The notes: generated from the sequence alone by a model not told the origin. A stretch of DNA of 13,962 bases from Baffinella frigidus (GCA_026770585.1 MU646319.1:408182-422143); one strand, 5' to 3'. Shown: positions 11,056-13,081, numbered from the stretch's first letter. Numbers and translations: made by a program.

Positions 11056-11058
<3 letters not shown>
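801..11058 (+). CDS. MBOAT / wax-synthase-like acyltransferase gene, 3' half (exons Z-A-B-C-D-E)
   Basis: Multi-exon model: 801-878, 2513-2589, 5574-5681, 6754-6834, 8557-8617 and 10917-11058. Exons were found by translating short open stretches flanked by AG and GT and recognising, in order, the landmarks of MBOAT wax synthases: ALLRRL, QYW, RRWN, the His of IHE, MFFISQAV, LPRIVQALL and a short C-terminal tail. Phases are Z to A 0/0, B to C 1/1, C to D 1/1 and D to E 2/2. The A to B junction matches only with a GC donor one or two bases after the obvious GT. Family knowledge: such enzymes esterify fatty acyl-CoA to an alcohol or diacylglycerol at the ER membrane, with the buried His as catalytic residue. 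N-terminal exons are not identified and probably lie upstream of the window. Almost every exon has extra damaged copies nearby, so a decayed locus is possible. A DGAT- or sterol-acyltransferase-type MBOAT is the main alternative. Confidence 0.6.
879..1560. repeat. Intron sequence: telomere-like start and dispersed repeat
   Basis: Positions 885-935 carry diverged TTTAGGG-like text (cagggtttagtgg...gggtttaggtttg). Positions 1186-1235 are a minus-strand copy of the TAGCTCTGCCTCAG...CACCAAAAGTGG repeat found at 5691-6155. Position 1376 has the palindrome ccctgtcaggg. No exon was recognised. Confidence 0.4.
1572..1908. mobile_element. Foldback element with arms of about 70 bp
   Basis: The left arm 1572-1642 starts gtattgtacttttcgggtca; the right arm 1838-1908 is its reverse complement with some indels and ends tgacccgaaaagtacaatac. 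A 93-bp direct duplication fills the interior. Outside the arms, tttgacaatttat(cc/tg)aacc.cgctt.ccccccc occurs at about 1486-1518 and again at 1972-2004 in direct orientation, like an old flanking duplication or a second nested element. No open frame of note. Confidence 0.65.
1633..1818 (+). repeat. 93-bp tandem duplication
   Basis: Two head-to-tail copies (1633-1725 and 1726-1818) read aaaatatcgaaaaagggctc...gtgacatattatgggtgg...caatgcataagatagcat. They look identical over almost their whole length, so the duplication is recent. They form the loop region of the 1572-1908 foldback. Confidence 0.85.
2101..2170. mobile_element. Hairpin element, ACGAAATTTACTACACA core (copy 1)
   Basis: gcaacgaaatttactacaca at 2101-2120 pairs with tgtgtagtaattttcgttgc at 2151-2170 with one mismatch, across a 30-base loop. 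Weaker pairing continues outward (tctccgt near 2073 with acggaga near 2203). The same core makes the hairpins at 4947-5088 and 8129-8219. Confidence 0.7.
2228..2290 (+). pseudogene. Exon A copy 1, frameshifted
   Basis: After cccccag, gacttggcgttgatcgtgttg... matches the start of exon A (DLALI), but four extra bases in gacatcttttgacgtac break the frame before the YPFVEDG part, which continues in another frame. Homology ends near 2288, before the LFKQYW codons, with no donor. It is a dead copy about 285 bp upstream of the intact exon. Confidence 0.65.
2310..2540 (+). repeat. Tandem duplication (~130 bp spacing) of intron end plus exon A 5' end
   Basis: A unit running tccg(c/g)ctttgtacca.gaataatagaaag.cgcagt..tttga.gtgcggggtatcgtcgcgtggcag then the exon A start occurs at about 2310-2414 and 2441-2538. 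The first ends in a truncated exon, the second in intact exon A. This shows that exon and intron edge were copied together at DNA level. Confidence 0.8.
2389..2414 (+). pseudogene. Exon A copy 2, 3'-truncated
   Basis: After cgtggcag (AG at 2387-2388) the exon A start is intact (DLALIMFVT) but breaks off after gttcgtgac into taatcagtactaatcc, which brings an in-frame stop soon after. No donor follows. The acceptor is good, so splicing here would give a premature stop. Confidence 0.65.
2513..2589 (+). CDS. Exon A: MBOAT exon ending LFKQYW (intact copy 3)
   Basis: The acceptor is cgtggcag (AG 2511-2512), and the exon starts gat ttg gcg ctg. It has 25 codons plus two bases, ending cagtactg before gt at 2590-2591. 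The product is a hydrophobic segment, DLALIMFVTSTYPFV, then EDGPGLFKQYW. In wax-synthase-like MBOATs the segment just before RRWN is a D-L helix followed by a motif ending FW or YW, so this fits directly upstream of exon B. Entry is phase 0, matching Z. The GT donor would leave phase 2, which does not fit exon B (phase 1); a donor at gc (2592-2593) would give phase 1 and the spacing YW-x-RRWN. Copies 1, 2 and 4 nearby are broken; this is the only complete one. Confidence 0.6.
2616..2656. repeat. (TA)n microsatellite
   Basis: About 40 bp of alternating TA with one tac interruption, following catccatccatcc. It starts 27 bp after the exon A donor and runs straight into a GA tract. Confidence 0.9.
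2657..2698. repeat. (GA)n microsatellite
   Basis: A gagaga tract with acag and gcgcgc interruptions, followed at 2703-2722 by a short copy of the exon A 3' end (acagtactg|gtgccccccc). Open frames rich in RERE or SLSL across it are artefacts of the repeat. Confidence 0.9.
2700..2722 (+). pseudogene. Copy of the exon A 3' end and donor only
   Basis: gtacagtactggtgccccccc repeats the last dozen bases of exon A, its GT and the following C tract, right after a GA microsatellite. The rest of the exon is absent. Confidence 0.55.
2740..2800 (+). repeat. Short tandem pair containing AATAAA
   Basis: aaaagctcaaataaagttctgtcc occurs twice (about 2743-2766 and 2771-2794), followed by T runs. Each copy holds AATAAA, the polyadenylation-signal hexamer. 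A similar ctcaaataaagttttctag is at 8108. If used, these would end a truncated transcript inside the intron; no other support. Confidence 0.5.
2872..2947 (+). pseudogene. Exon A copy 4, damaged 5' end
   Basis: The 3' part is intact and open (FVTSTYPFVEDGPGLFKQY) and ends tactg|gtgcccc just as copy 3. At the 5' end, gatttgagcgccctgtgttc has lost one base relative to the intact exon, and no AG precedes it, so it lacks an acceptor and is out of frame with exon Z. Confidence 0.65.
2963..3138. repeat. Long (GA)n microsatellite, imperfect
   Basis: About 175 bp of gagaga with acag, gcg and tag interruptions, bordered on both sides by gtgccccccc sequence: 2948-2957 (end of exon A copy 4) and 3140-3149 (tggtgccccccc). 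It is thus framed by copies of the exon A donor region. Confidence 0.9.
3150..3600. repeat. Intron stretch with a ~98-bp diverged tandem repeat
   Basis: cagat.tcgcagaa...ggaacgcgcgt occurs at 3283 and 3381, followed each time by gtaattattgc or gtaattactgc and gagcgtgtttt. A weaker third part (aaaggagcgctttattcgtcgcg) is at 3549. Diverged TTTAGGG-strand units lie at 3505-3541. The open frame 3337-3540 lies inside these repeats and is not believed. Confidence 0.55.
3600..4026. repeat. Interstitial telomere-type array (CCCTAAA)n
   Basis: Near-perfect CCCTAAA heptamers run at 3600-3748 and 3976-4026, with a diverged part between (CCCTACA, CCCCAAA, CCTTACA) and a non-telomeric insert of about 70 bp at 3749-3814. 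The unit is the Arabidopsis-type telomere repeat. It sits in the intron between exons A and B, so it is internal. Confidence 0.9.
4037..4625 (+). repeat. Four copies of a GCTCGGGTTCGAAAC-containing unit
   Basis: ggcccaggcatcg.gctgaa(g/c)atgctcgggttcgaaac.gtcgaaggct begins at about 4039, 4199, 4411 and 4544. Two copies continue into ctaatctctggccacttatg.cgtgacaagtggaccgct; two into ttccgggatc. gttcgaaac fits the RNA polymerase III B-box consensus, but no A box or tRNA fold was seen. The agtggaccgcactaagtgg motif recurs at 13203-13240. Confidence 0.65.
4640..4835. repeat. Diverged tandem repeat with cttttggggtgag and cttccgaacccaga
   Basis: A unit of roughly 50 bp, (a/c)ttttggggtgagcgc(a/g)...cttccgaaccca, is repeated about four times. 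Positions 4655-4700 also match, on the minus strand, the CACCAAAAGTGG repeat of 5691-6155. The minus-strand open frame across 4626-4913 is within this repeat. Confidence 0.45.
4924..5106. mobile_element. Perfect-hairpin insertion with 15-bp flanking duplication
   Basis: Two 57-bp arms, 4947-5003 and 5032-5088, are reverse complements with two mismatches, around a 28-base loop. gccaggaggagtgac occurs on both sides at 4924-4938 and 5092-5106, which looks like a target-site duplication. The inner part carries the shared ACGAAA-TTACTACRCAA core. The outer arms (cttatccggggaaacc...) are not shared with the other two hairpins of the family. Confidence 0.8.
5220..5357. mobile_element. MITE-like element, CCACTTAGCAGC family (copy 1)
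   Basis: Ends ccacttagcagcggcc and gtggctgcgaagtgg form imperfect inverted repeats. The whole unit matches the reverse complement of 7470-7610 over most of its length (for example cggatacagtcc...tctgaacgat at the far copy). The interior has a palindrome, ccccccggatatccgggggg (5247-5266). No coding capacity. It ends about 35 bp before exon B copy 1. Confidence 0.7.
5393..5465 (+). pseudogene. Exon B copy 1, truncated by an inserted element
   Basis: A good acceptor (tctcgccag, AG 5391-5392) precedes an exon whose first 73 bp match intact exon B (RRWNMMVHGFLRRVYFENAR) with few changes, mostly silent: tgtgtatttc for cgtgtacttc. After gggcagcaaagcc it switches into ttaatcgataac..., a piece of the CCACACAGCGG element, so the last 35 bp and the donor are missing. 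The silent differences suggest selection acted after or during duplication. Confidence 0.75.
5466..5545. mobile_element. Truncated copy of the CCACACAGCGG element
   Basis: accctacggtagggaaccc..aggggcata.gggggttcctacggataag matches the interior of 571-731. Neither terminal inverted repeat is present. It replaces the 3' end of exon B copy 1. Confidence 0.6.
5574..5681 (+). CDS. Exon B: MBOAT core exon with RRWN motif (intact copy 2)
   Basis: The acceptor is tcttctcgcgcag (AG 5572-5573) and the donor ttcgcag|gttgag (GT 5682-5683). The exon is 108 bp, phase 1 at both ends. The product begins RRWNMMVHGFLRRVYFENA and continues WTGSKALGTAAAFA. RRWN followed about 7 residues later by LR..(V)Y is the hallmark of wax-ester-synthase-like MBOATs (plant jojoba-type and relatives); the WNM.VH part also recalls DGAT1. 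The hydrophobic GTAAAFA end would lead into the membrane segment carrying the catalytic His, which exon C supplies in the same phase. Four copies exist locally; this is the only one with both splice sites and the whole frame. It is the strongest single piece of family evidence in the window. Confidence 0.75.
5789..5839 (+). pseudogene. Exon B copy 3, 5'-truncated
   Basis: gcgtggacgggcagcaaggctctcggcaccgccgcc matches the last half of exon B (WTGSKALGTAAAFA) and keeps a donor (cttcgcag|gtacca). The RRWN half and the acceptor are missing; upstream is intron repeat. Confidence 0.7.
5893..5912 (+). pseudogene. Exon B copy 4, last ~20 bp only
   Basis: acggccgccgccttcgcag|gttgcgagcctcctagctctg repeats the exon B end, its donor and the following intron. 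It is a fragment of a larger duplication, not a usable exon. Confidence 0.6.
6150..6560. repeat. Intron with short palindromes and degenerate repeats
   Basis: ggtctcctcattttgaggagacc (6167-6189) is a perfect short hairpin. Degenerate copies of cctca.cctctcc...ggcag occur near 6216, 6334 and 6548, resembling the intron end before exon C. No exon recognised. Confidence 0.4.
6562..6622 (+). pseudogene. Exon C copy 1, lost acceptor and 3' end
   Basis: The frame reads VVIHEALIYTLSLS, matching the start of exon C, but ggcag of the intact copy is ggcaag here, which shifts the AG by one base and breaks the phase. After ctctctctcc the sequence diverges (tcacactccgccggcgacag) with no clear donor. Confidence 0.65.
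6754..6834 (+). CDS. Exon C: catalytic-His MBOAT exon (copy 2, intact)
   Basis: The acceptor is cgggggcag (AG 6752-6753) and the donor gctagatcag|gtcctt. The exon is 81 bp, phase 1 to 1. Including the base from exon B, the product reads GSAAIHEALIYNLSLHV and ends DPSAAALARS. In MBOAT enzymes the conserved His lies in a hydrophobic segment about 40-50 residues after the RRWN/WN motif, usually as HE in the wax-synthase branch (SGLMHEL-like); here the spacing after RRWN is about 37 residues. The sequence before the His is AFAGSAA, in line with a membrane helix. Because the exon is symmetric, inclusion, skipping or exchange with copies 3 and 5 all keep the frame. Confidence 0.72.
6929..7000 (+). 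CDS. Exon C copy 3, open and symmetric (possible alternative exon)
   Basis: An AG at 6927-6928 (tgcagag|ct) gives phase 1, and the frame AVHEALIYNLSLHVDPS runs to gctagatctg|gtgctg. The length is 72 bp, also phase 1 to 1. From HEALIYN to LARS the protein is identical to copies 2 and 5, while the residues before the His differ (CRAV against GSAA and CVGI). The more obvious AG after ttgagtgc (6925-6926) would give the wrong phase, so the start is uncertain. It lies 94 bp after copy 2, enough for a short intron. It could be a usable alternative or a recent duplicate. Confidence 0.5.
7050..7141 (+). pseudogene. Exon C copy 4, degenerate
   Basis: gcaacctctatctctgcacgtcgatccctc... then ...cgcccttgctagatctgatgatg matches exon C at both ends, with an inserted or rearranged middle (ccgacagccatcgcccgcgctgtc). 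The HE codons are missing, and the donor gt has become ga. Confidence 0.6.
7198..7278 (+). CDS. Exon C copy 5, open and symmetric (possible alternative exon)
   Basis: With AG at 7196-7197 the exon is 81 bp, phase 1 to 1, like copy 2. The frame is ECVGIHEALIYNLSLHV...LARS and the donor gctagatctg|gtgagg is the best of the set (GTGAGG). Differences from copies 2 and 3 within the shared part are mostly silent (gtcgac for gtcgat, gcggcc for gccgcc). The acceptor side is weaker, with no clear pyrimidine tract. Together with copies 2 and 3 it forms a cassette of near-identical catalytic exons in one intron region. Confidence 0.5.
7284..7395. repeat. Short palindromes after exon C copy 5
   Basis: ccccccggaacgttccggg (7286-7304) and ccccccggaacgtttt.gggg (7323-7342) are related palindromes. 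cagattcgtgacct (7348-7361) pairs with aggtcacgaatctg (7376-7389) around 14 bases. Confidence 0.6.
7470..7610. mobile_element. MITE-like element, CCACTTAGCAGC family (copy 2, inverted)
   Basis: Ends caacttagcagccacc and ggccgctgctaagtggc are imperfect inverted repeats. The reverse complement aligns with 5220-5357 through most of its length, including atggataagattc(c/t)ag and atcgtt.agatggactgtatccgt. The interior palindrome differs (ccttgaattcaagg here), so loops diverge while flanks are kept. Confidence 0.7.
7739..7918 (+). repeat. 20-bp minisatellite, nine units
   Basis: Nine consecutive 20-mers of consensus tgtattgtatcctgtctaga, diverged at a few positions per unit. One or two outlying units lie at 7618-7655. 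Twenty is not a multiple of three, so the open frame across it is not coding. Confidence 0.9.
7961..8085. repeat. Large near-perfect hairpin, 58-bp arms
   Basis: The arms 7961-8018 (gcggcgtgtttctgtgga...gactcgtcccgtg) and 8028-8085 are reverse complements with only a few mismatches near ggaaacag/gattgtgtcc, around a 9-base loop (ttttacctg). cactccggc also occurs inside the arm and just before it. No open frame of note. Confidence 0.85.
8129..8219. mobile_element. Hairpin element, ACGAAATTTACTACACA core (copy 3)
   Basis: Left arm 8129-8159 starts agggtttctgtccacgaaat; right arm 8188-8219 is its reverse complement, ending tcgacgagaaaccct, with a few mismatches and a 28-base loop. The core matches the hairpins at 2101 and 4947; the outer arms do not. 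Confidence 0.75.
8236..8284 (+). pseudogene. Exon D copy 1, cut off by a foldback
   Basis: tctgcaatcgatgttctttatcacacaagcagtcctgtgctacgtgga matches exon D (QSMFFITQAVLCYV) with mostly silent changes. It lacks the first bases with the ctgcag|gt acceptor, and stops before the ER codons and donor, where the 8289 foldback begins. Confidence 0.7.
8289..8385. mobile_element. Foldback element inside exon D copy 1 region
   Basis: Arms 8289-8324 (tcaaatcaaggat...ccttttccttcgg) and 8350-8385 (ccgaaggaaatgg...atcctcgatttga) are inverted repeats with an imperfect middle, around 25 bases. It begins four bases after exon D copy 1 loses homology, so it likely caused or marks the break. Confidence 0.65.
8557..8617 (+). 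CDS. Exon D: MBOAT exon with MFFISQAVLCYVER
   Basis: The acceptor is cctacactgcag (AG 8555-8556) and the donor cggag|gtgcct (GT 8618-8619). The exon is 61 bp, entering in phase 1 and leaving in phase 2, exactly as needed between exons C and E. The product is LGSQSMFFISQAVLCYVER. In wax-synthase-like MBOATs the segment after the HE helix has the pattern FF.L.G......E....R, a membrane helix ending in Glu then Arg, which this matches. Open frames in two other frames cross the exon (8382-8646) but give no family signal. A broken copy lies 320 bp upstream. A telomere-like array starts 10 bp after the donor. Confidence 0.68.
8625..9620. repeat. Long degenerate interstitial telomere array
   Basis: About 1 kb of CCCTAAA units mixed with CCCTACA, CCCTGAA, CCATGAA, CCATAAA, CCCTTCA, CCCTCAA and CCCCAAA variants. 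Short runs of one variant (for example five CCATAAA at 9197-9230) show local spread of variants. It lies in the intron between D and E. The minus-strand frame 9483-9680 (VWGLGFG repeats) is an artefact. Confidence 0.92.
9680..10412. repeat. CTCTCTAGAAAC satellite, interrupted twice
   Basis: Roughly 12-14-bp units of consensus ctctct(a/g)gaaac(c), variable in length, run over 9680-9968, 10050-10200 and 10335-10412. The gaps hold an inverted piece of the CCACACAGCGG element (9970-10049) and an unassigned stretch of about 135 bp (10200-10334). The minus-strand frame 10064-10300 is inside the satellite and not believed. Confidence 0.8.
9970..10049 (-). mobile_element. Inverted truncated CCACACAGCGG element
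   Basis: cccacatagcgggctacgaagggattt...ccgactttccgttaccttatccgtaggaacc is the reverse complement of 655-731, including one terminal repeat. The other half is missing; it lies within the 12-bp satellite. Confidence 0.7.
10462..10486. repeat. (GA)n microsatellite
   Basis: About 25 bp of GA, upstream of the first exon E copy. Confidence 0.9.
10548..10690 (+). pseudogene. Exon E copy 1, interrupted by a TA-flanked MITE
   Basis: The acceptor tttgcag (AG 10546-10547) is followed by gacgcagttcccgcggatcgta, the start of exon E (TQLPRIV), then a 101-bp element, then atcgcttttgaccgcg, which resumes the exon (ALLTA region) before homology is lost near 10687. The insert breaks the frame. Confidence 0.7.
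10570..10670. mobile_element. 101-bp MITE, TCCCTTAAGTGRCC termini, TA duplication
   Basis: tcccttaagtgacc (10570-10583) and ggccacttaaggga (10657-10670) are inverted repeats with one mismatch, and TA lies on each side (10568-10569 and 10671-10672), as expected of Tc1/mariner-type MITEs. The interior carries ccctacggtagggccctaggacc, like the core of the elements at 11918-12991. Confidence 0.75.
10737..10800 (-). repeat. Dispersed repeat GGTTCTTCGAGCYCCCAACA...TTCTGTAGAAAGG (inverted copy)
   Basis: The reverse complement of this stretch matches 11303-11356 and 13082-13145: ttcttcgagctcccaaca..ggc.gacaccggaact(t/g)gttctg(t/c)agaaa.g. The pair 10737 and 11303 are in opposite orientation and bracket exon E. 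Confidence 0.75.
10842..10862 (+). pseudogene. Exon E copy 2, first ~20 bp only
   Basis: ctgttttcag (AG 10840-10841) then gacacagctcccgcggattg matches the start of exon E (TQLPRI), then diverges into ccaatctgcccatccgattc. The preceding intron end (actgaacgg.gcgtgtgcgtgtt) matches that of copy 3, so intron end and exon start were duplicated as a unit of about 75 bp. Confidence 0.65.
10917..11058 (+). CDS. Exon E: terminal MBOAT exon with stop codon
   Basis: The acceptor is tgttcgtgtttgcag (AG 10915-10916). One base completes the codon from exon D, then 46 codons run to TAG at 11056-11058. The product starts TQLPRIVQALLTAAAITPL, continues GHLFTDPLVQNGLM and ends HFRFD. C-terminal ends of wax-synthase-like MBOATs have LPR, a long hydrophobic helix with a T-A-P or T-P turn, then (L)FF or LF and a short tail (LFF.PL.R.G-like), matching order and spacing. 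The joined D-E codon gives an Arg, so the text reads VERRTQLPR across the junction. The last 28 bp are repeated four more times downstream. Two partial 5' copies precede it. Confidence 0.72.
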
Positions 11059-11090
<32 letters not shown>

Positions 11091-11158
11091 TTTGAGATAG
11101 TGAGTGAGAGAGAGTGAGAGAGAGTGTGTGTGCGCACACGCCGCACTTCCGATTCGAT

Positions 11159-11193
<35 letters not shown>

Positions 11194-11264
11194 TTTGAGA
11201 TAGTGAGTGAGAGAGAGTGAGAGAGAGTGTGTGTGCGCACACGCCGCACTTCCGATTCGATTAG
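11031..11264 (+). repeat. Exact 103-bp tandem repeat spanning the exon E end and stop
   Basis: The unit starts gcacacgccgcacttccgat (end of exon E with TAG), continues as a GA tract, then gaaagtttgagatagtgagtg and tgtgtgtgc. Starts at 11031, 11134 and 11237 are exactly 103 bases apart, and the two full units look identical. Sequence after the third copy's TAG is unrelated. Confidence 0.9.
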
Positions 11265-11302
11265 GGGGGCTGTTGCGTGGGGAATATTCATTACACCCTG
11301 TA

Positions 11303-11395
11303 GGTTCTTCGAGCTCCCAACAGAGGCGGACACCGGAACTTGTTCTGTAGAAAGGCTATGCTTCCTTATGCTTCCTTATGCTTCCTTATGTCCGG
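11303..11395 (+). repeat. Dispersed repeat copy plus CTTCCTTATG triplet
   Basis: Direct-orientation copy of the ttcttcgagctcccaaca repeat (see 10737 and 13082), ending in atgcttccttatgcttccttatgcttccttatg, three short tandem units. The copy at 13082 has only one such unit. Confidence 0.7.
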
Positions 11396-11415
11396 GGATA
11401 GGCCCGCCTCGGCAG

Positions 11416-11522
11416 ACATTGGAGCCATTGGCTGGTTGGGACATCTCTACACGGACCCGCTGGTGCAGAACGGGCTGATGAAGTCACTCTTTGAGCACAC
11501 GCCGCACTTCCGATTCGATTAG
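11416..11522 (+). pseudogene. Exon E-like second terminal exon, different 5' part
   Basis: The frame ...IGAIGWLGHLYTDPLVQNGLM... to the same HFRFD and TAG (11520-11522) matches the last 34 codons of exon E with one amino-acid change (Tyr for Phe after HL) and mostly silent base changes. The 5' part (LPRIVQALLTAAAITP) is replaced by unrelated DIGAIGW. The nearest acceptor, cctcggcag (AG 11414-11415), enters in phase 1, which does not match exon D (phase 2) but would match exon C. It is either a dead duplicate or an alternative last exon. Confidence 0.55.
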
Positions 11523-11531
11523 GGGGGGGGG

Positions 11532-11628
11532 GAGAGAGAGAGAGAGAGAGAGAGAGTGAGAGTGAGTAAGAGTGAGAGTGTGTGTGAGAGAGTGTGTGAG
11601 CACACTAAGCACGTCCGATTCGATTAGG
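11532..11628 (+). repeat. GA tract and fifth exon E tail copy
   Basis: About 70 bp of GA/GT microsatellite, then agcacactaagcacgtccgattcgattag (11600-11628), a diverged copy of the exon E tail with its TAG. The pattern tail-GA-tail continues that of 11031-11264. Confidence 0.75.
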
Positions 11629-11633
11629 GGCCA

Positions 11634-11768
11634 CGCCAGATTCCTGGAAGGGGTCGCCAAAAGTCAATCCCCCGAAAGGGATGAGGGGGATTGTGTCAAC
11701 TTTCGGCAGAGATGAACGCCAAAATTGGCGTTCGGAAAGAGCCGAGCGCCCTCGAGCAATCTGGCGTG
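11634..11768. mobile_element. Foldback element, CCACGCCAGATT termini
   Basis: ccacgccagatt (11634-11645) pairs with aatctggcgtgg (11757-11768) exactly. Inside are two further hairpins, aatccccc...gggggatt (11668-11693) and gaacgccaaaattggcgttc (11712-11731). It is inserted in an exon E tail copy: gattcgattagggg lies before, atcgattagcgaga after. Confidence 0.75.
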
Positions 11769-11776
11769 GATCGATT

Positions 11777-11778
<2 letters not shown>

Positions 11779-11816
<38 letters not shown>
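11779..11816. repeat. (GA)n microsatellite
   Basis: Pure GA of about 38 bp following a cgattag motif from the exon E tail family. Confidence 0.9.
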
Positions 11817-11817
<1 letters not shown>

Positions 11818-11917
11818 AGGGGGGCTGTCGAGCGAGGCCGGTCGGTCCTACAGGGGTCGTGTACCTCGCTCATATTGAGGCACACCCCCCTACACGTAGA
11901 ACCCGTTTCGCTCGGTC

Positions 11918-12050
11918 CTACAGGGGTACCTCGCTCTCAAGGAGGCGCACCCCCCTAGGACCCTGCATCTAGAGTAGGCCTGTATCTATGGCCTTGCGGT
12001 GGTCCTGGGGGGAGAGGGCGTGGCTCTCTATGAGCGAGGTACCCCTGTAG
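11918..12050. mobile_element. CTACAGGGGTACCTCGCTC element, copy 1
   Basis: Terminal inverted repeats ctacaggggtacctcgctc and gagcgaggtacccctgtag enclose a core with cctaggaccctgcatctag and atggccttgcggtggtcc. A partial left end precedes it at 11848-11892. Confidence 0.75.
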
Positions 12051-12127
12051 ATGCAGCAATGGTGCTCACAGAAGCGAAAACGGGAAGGGCTCAAGCCCGG
12101 GAAGAGAGAAGAGGATGGAGCCTGATG

Positions 12128-12249
12128 TACAGGGGTACCTCGCTCATAAGAAACGCCCCCCCCCCCAGGACCACCACAGGGCCCTAGGCATAGGCCTACC
12201 GTAGGGTCCTAGGGGGGGGGTGCTTTCTTATGAGCGAGGTACCCCTGTA
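12128..12249. mobile_element. TACAGGGGTACCTCGCTC element, copy 2
   Basis: The 122-bp unit has ends tacaggggtacctcgctcat and atgagcgaggtacccctgta pairing exactly, extended by aagaaa/tttctt. The core is aggaccaccacagggcccta and tagggtccta, itself rich in CCTAGG-type palindromes. Confidence 0.85.
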
Positions 12250-12250
12250 C

Positions 12251-12447
12251 ACGCGTGGAATGGTGAGGTGAAGATTGTAAGATTACACGAGGCATATCTG
12301 CAGAGGCGTGGTCGAAAAAAACCCCTGAGGTGCTGTCTCGCTCGCTGTCTGCAGCACTTCTGCACATGCAGATGAAAAGACTTTTATTGAACTTATGACG
12401 TCGGACCATAAATTTAAGGCGTCCAGAGAGGGCTCGAACTCAGGACC
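12251..12447. other. Unassigned spacer between elements
   Basis: No exon recognised. ctcgctcgctgtctgcagcac and an inverted ctcgaactcagg (B-box-like on the minus strand) are present, but no tRNA fold was found. Minus-strand frames 12209-12498 run through transposable-element sequence and are not believed. Confidence 0.3.
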
Positions 12448-12569
12448 TACATGGGGTACCTCGCTCATAAGAAACGACCCCCACCTTAGGGCCACCATAG
12501 GGCCCTAGGCATGGACCTACTGTAGGGTCCTAGGGGGAGGCAGTTTCTTATGAGCGAGGTACCCCTGTA
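12448..12569. mobile_element. TACAGGGGTACCTCGCTC element, copy 3
   Basis: The 122-bp unit of the same design as copy 2 has one change in the left end (tacatggggtacc). The core orientation is the same as in copy 2. Confidence 0.85.
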
Positions 12570-12791
12570 AAGTGCTCAAAACTAAATGTACAACCGGACC
12601 TACCTAAGCGTTGGAGGCACTGACACGGATTTATTTATTCACACACCAACAAAGAATCTGGGCTTATGAGCCCAGTTTTTATAAAAGCGAGGCACCCATG
12701 CAAAAGAGCGAGGTACAGTACCCATGCAACGGATGCGCACTCAGGGGGAGCGGCGTCGTGTGAGCGTTTCGTGTTGAAGGTGTTAGAGGGG

Positions 12792-12912
12792 TACAGGGAT
12801 ACCTCGCTCATAATAAACAGCCATCCCCTAGGACCCTACAGTAGGCCTATGCCTAGAGCCCTATGGTGGTCCTAGGGGGGTAGACGTTTCTTATGAGCGA
12901 GGTACCCCTGTA
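12792..12912. mobile_element. TACAGGGGTACCTCGCTC element, copy 4, core inverted
   Basis: The ends match those of copies 2 and 3, but the core reads taggaccctacagtaggcct ... ccctatggtggtccta, the reverse complement of their core. Either the element sits in the other orientation or the core inverted between symmetric ends. Confidence 0.8.
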
Positions 12913-12991
12913 GGACCACCATAAGGCCATAGGCATAGGCCTACTGTAGGGTCCTAGGGGGCGGCTGTTTCTTATGAGCGAGGTACCCCTG
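12913..12991. mobile_element. TACAGGGGTACCTCGCTC element, copy 5, sharing an end with copy 4
   Basis: It directly follows the right end of copy 4 with ggaccaccataaggcc...ctactgtagggtccta and then another right end, ttatgagcgaggtacccct. There is no left terminal repeat of its own, so the two copies are joined through one shared end. Confidence 0.75.
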
Positions 12992-13081
12992 AACCGTACC
13001 CTTGTAGCACCTTAAACACGACACGCTGCGTGCGCACTCTGCACGTTGTGGACGACGAGTCACGCCTGGAAGCTCTTTCGG

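Noticed and set aside
10741-11333. Minus-strand frames of 85-132 codons
   Set aside because: They are made of the GA tracts read as Ser-Leu and the reverse of exon E and its repeats; the plus-strand exon explains the openness.
12425-12447. tRNA-like 3' half on the minus strand (gagttcgagccc)
   Set aside because: It fits a B box, but the T stem does not pair and no D or anticodon arm is present.
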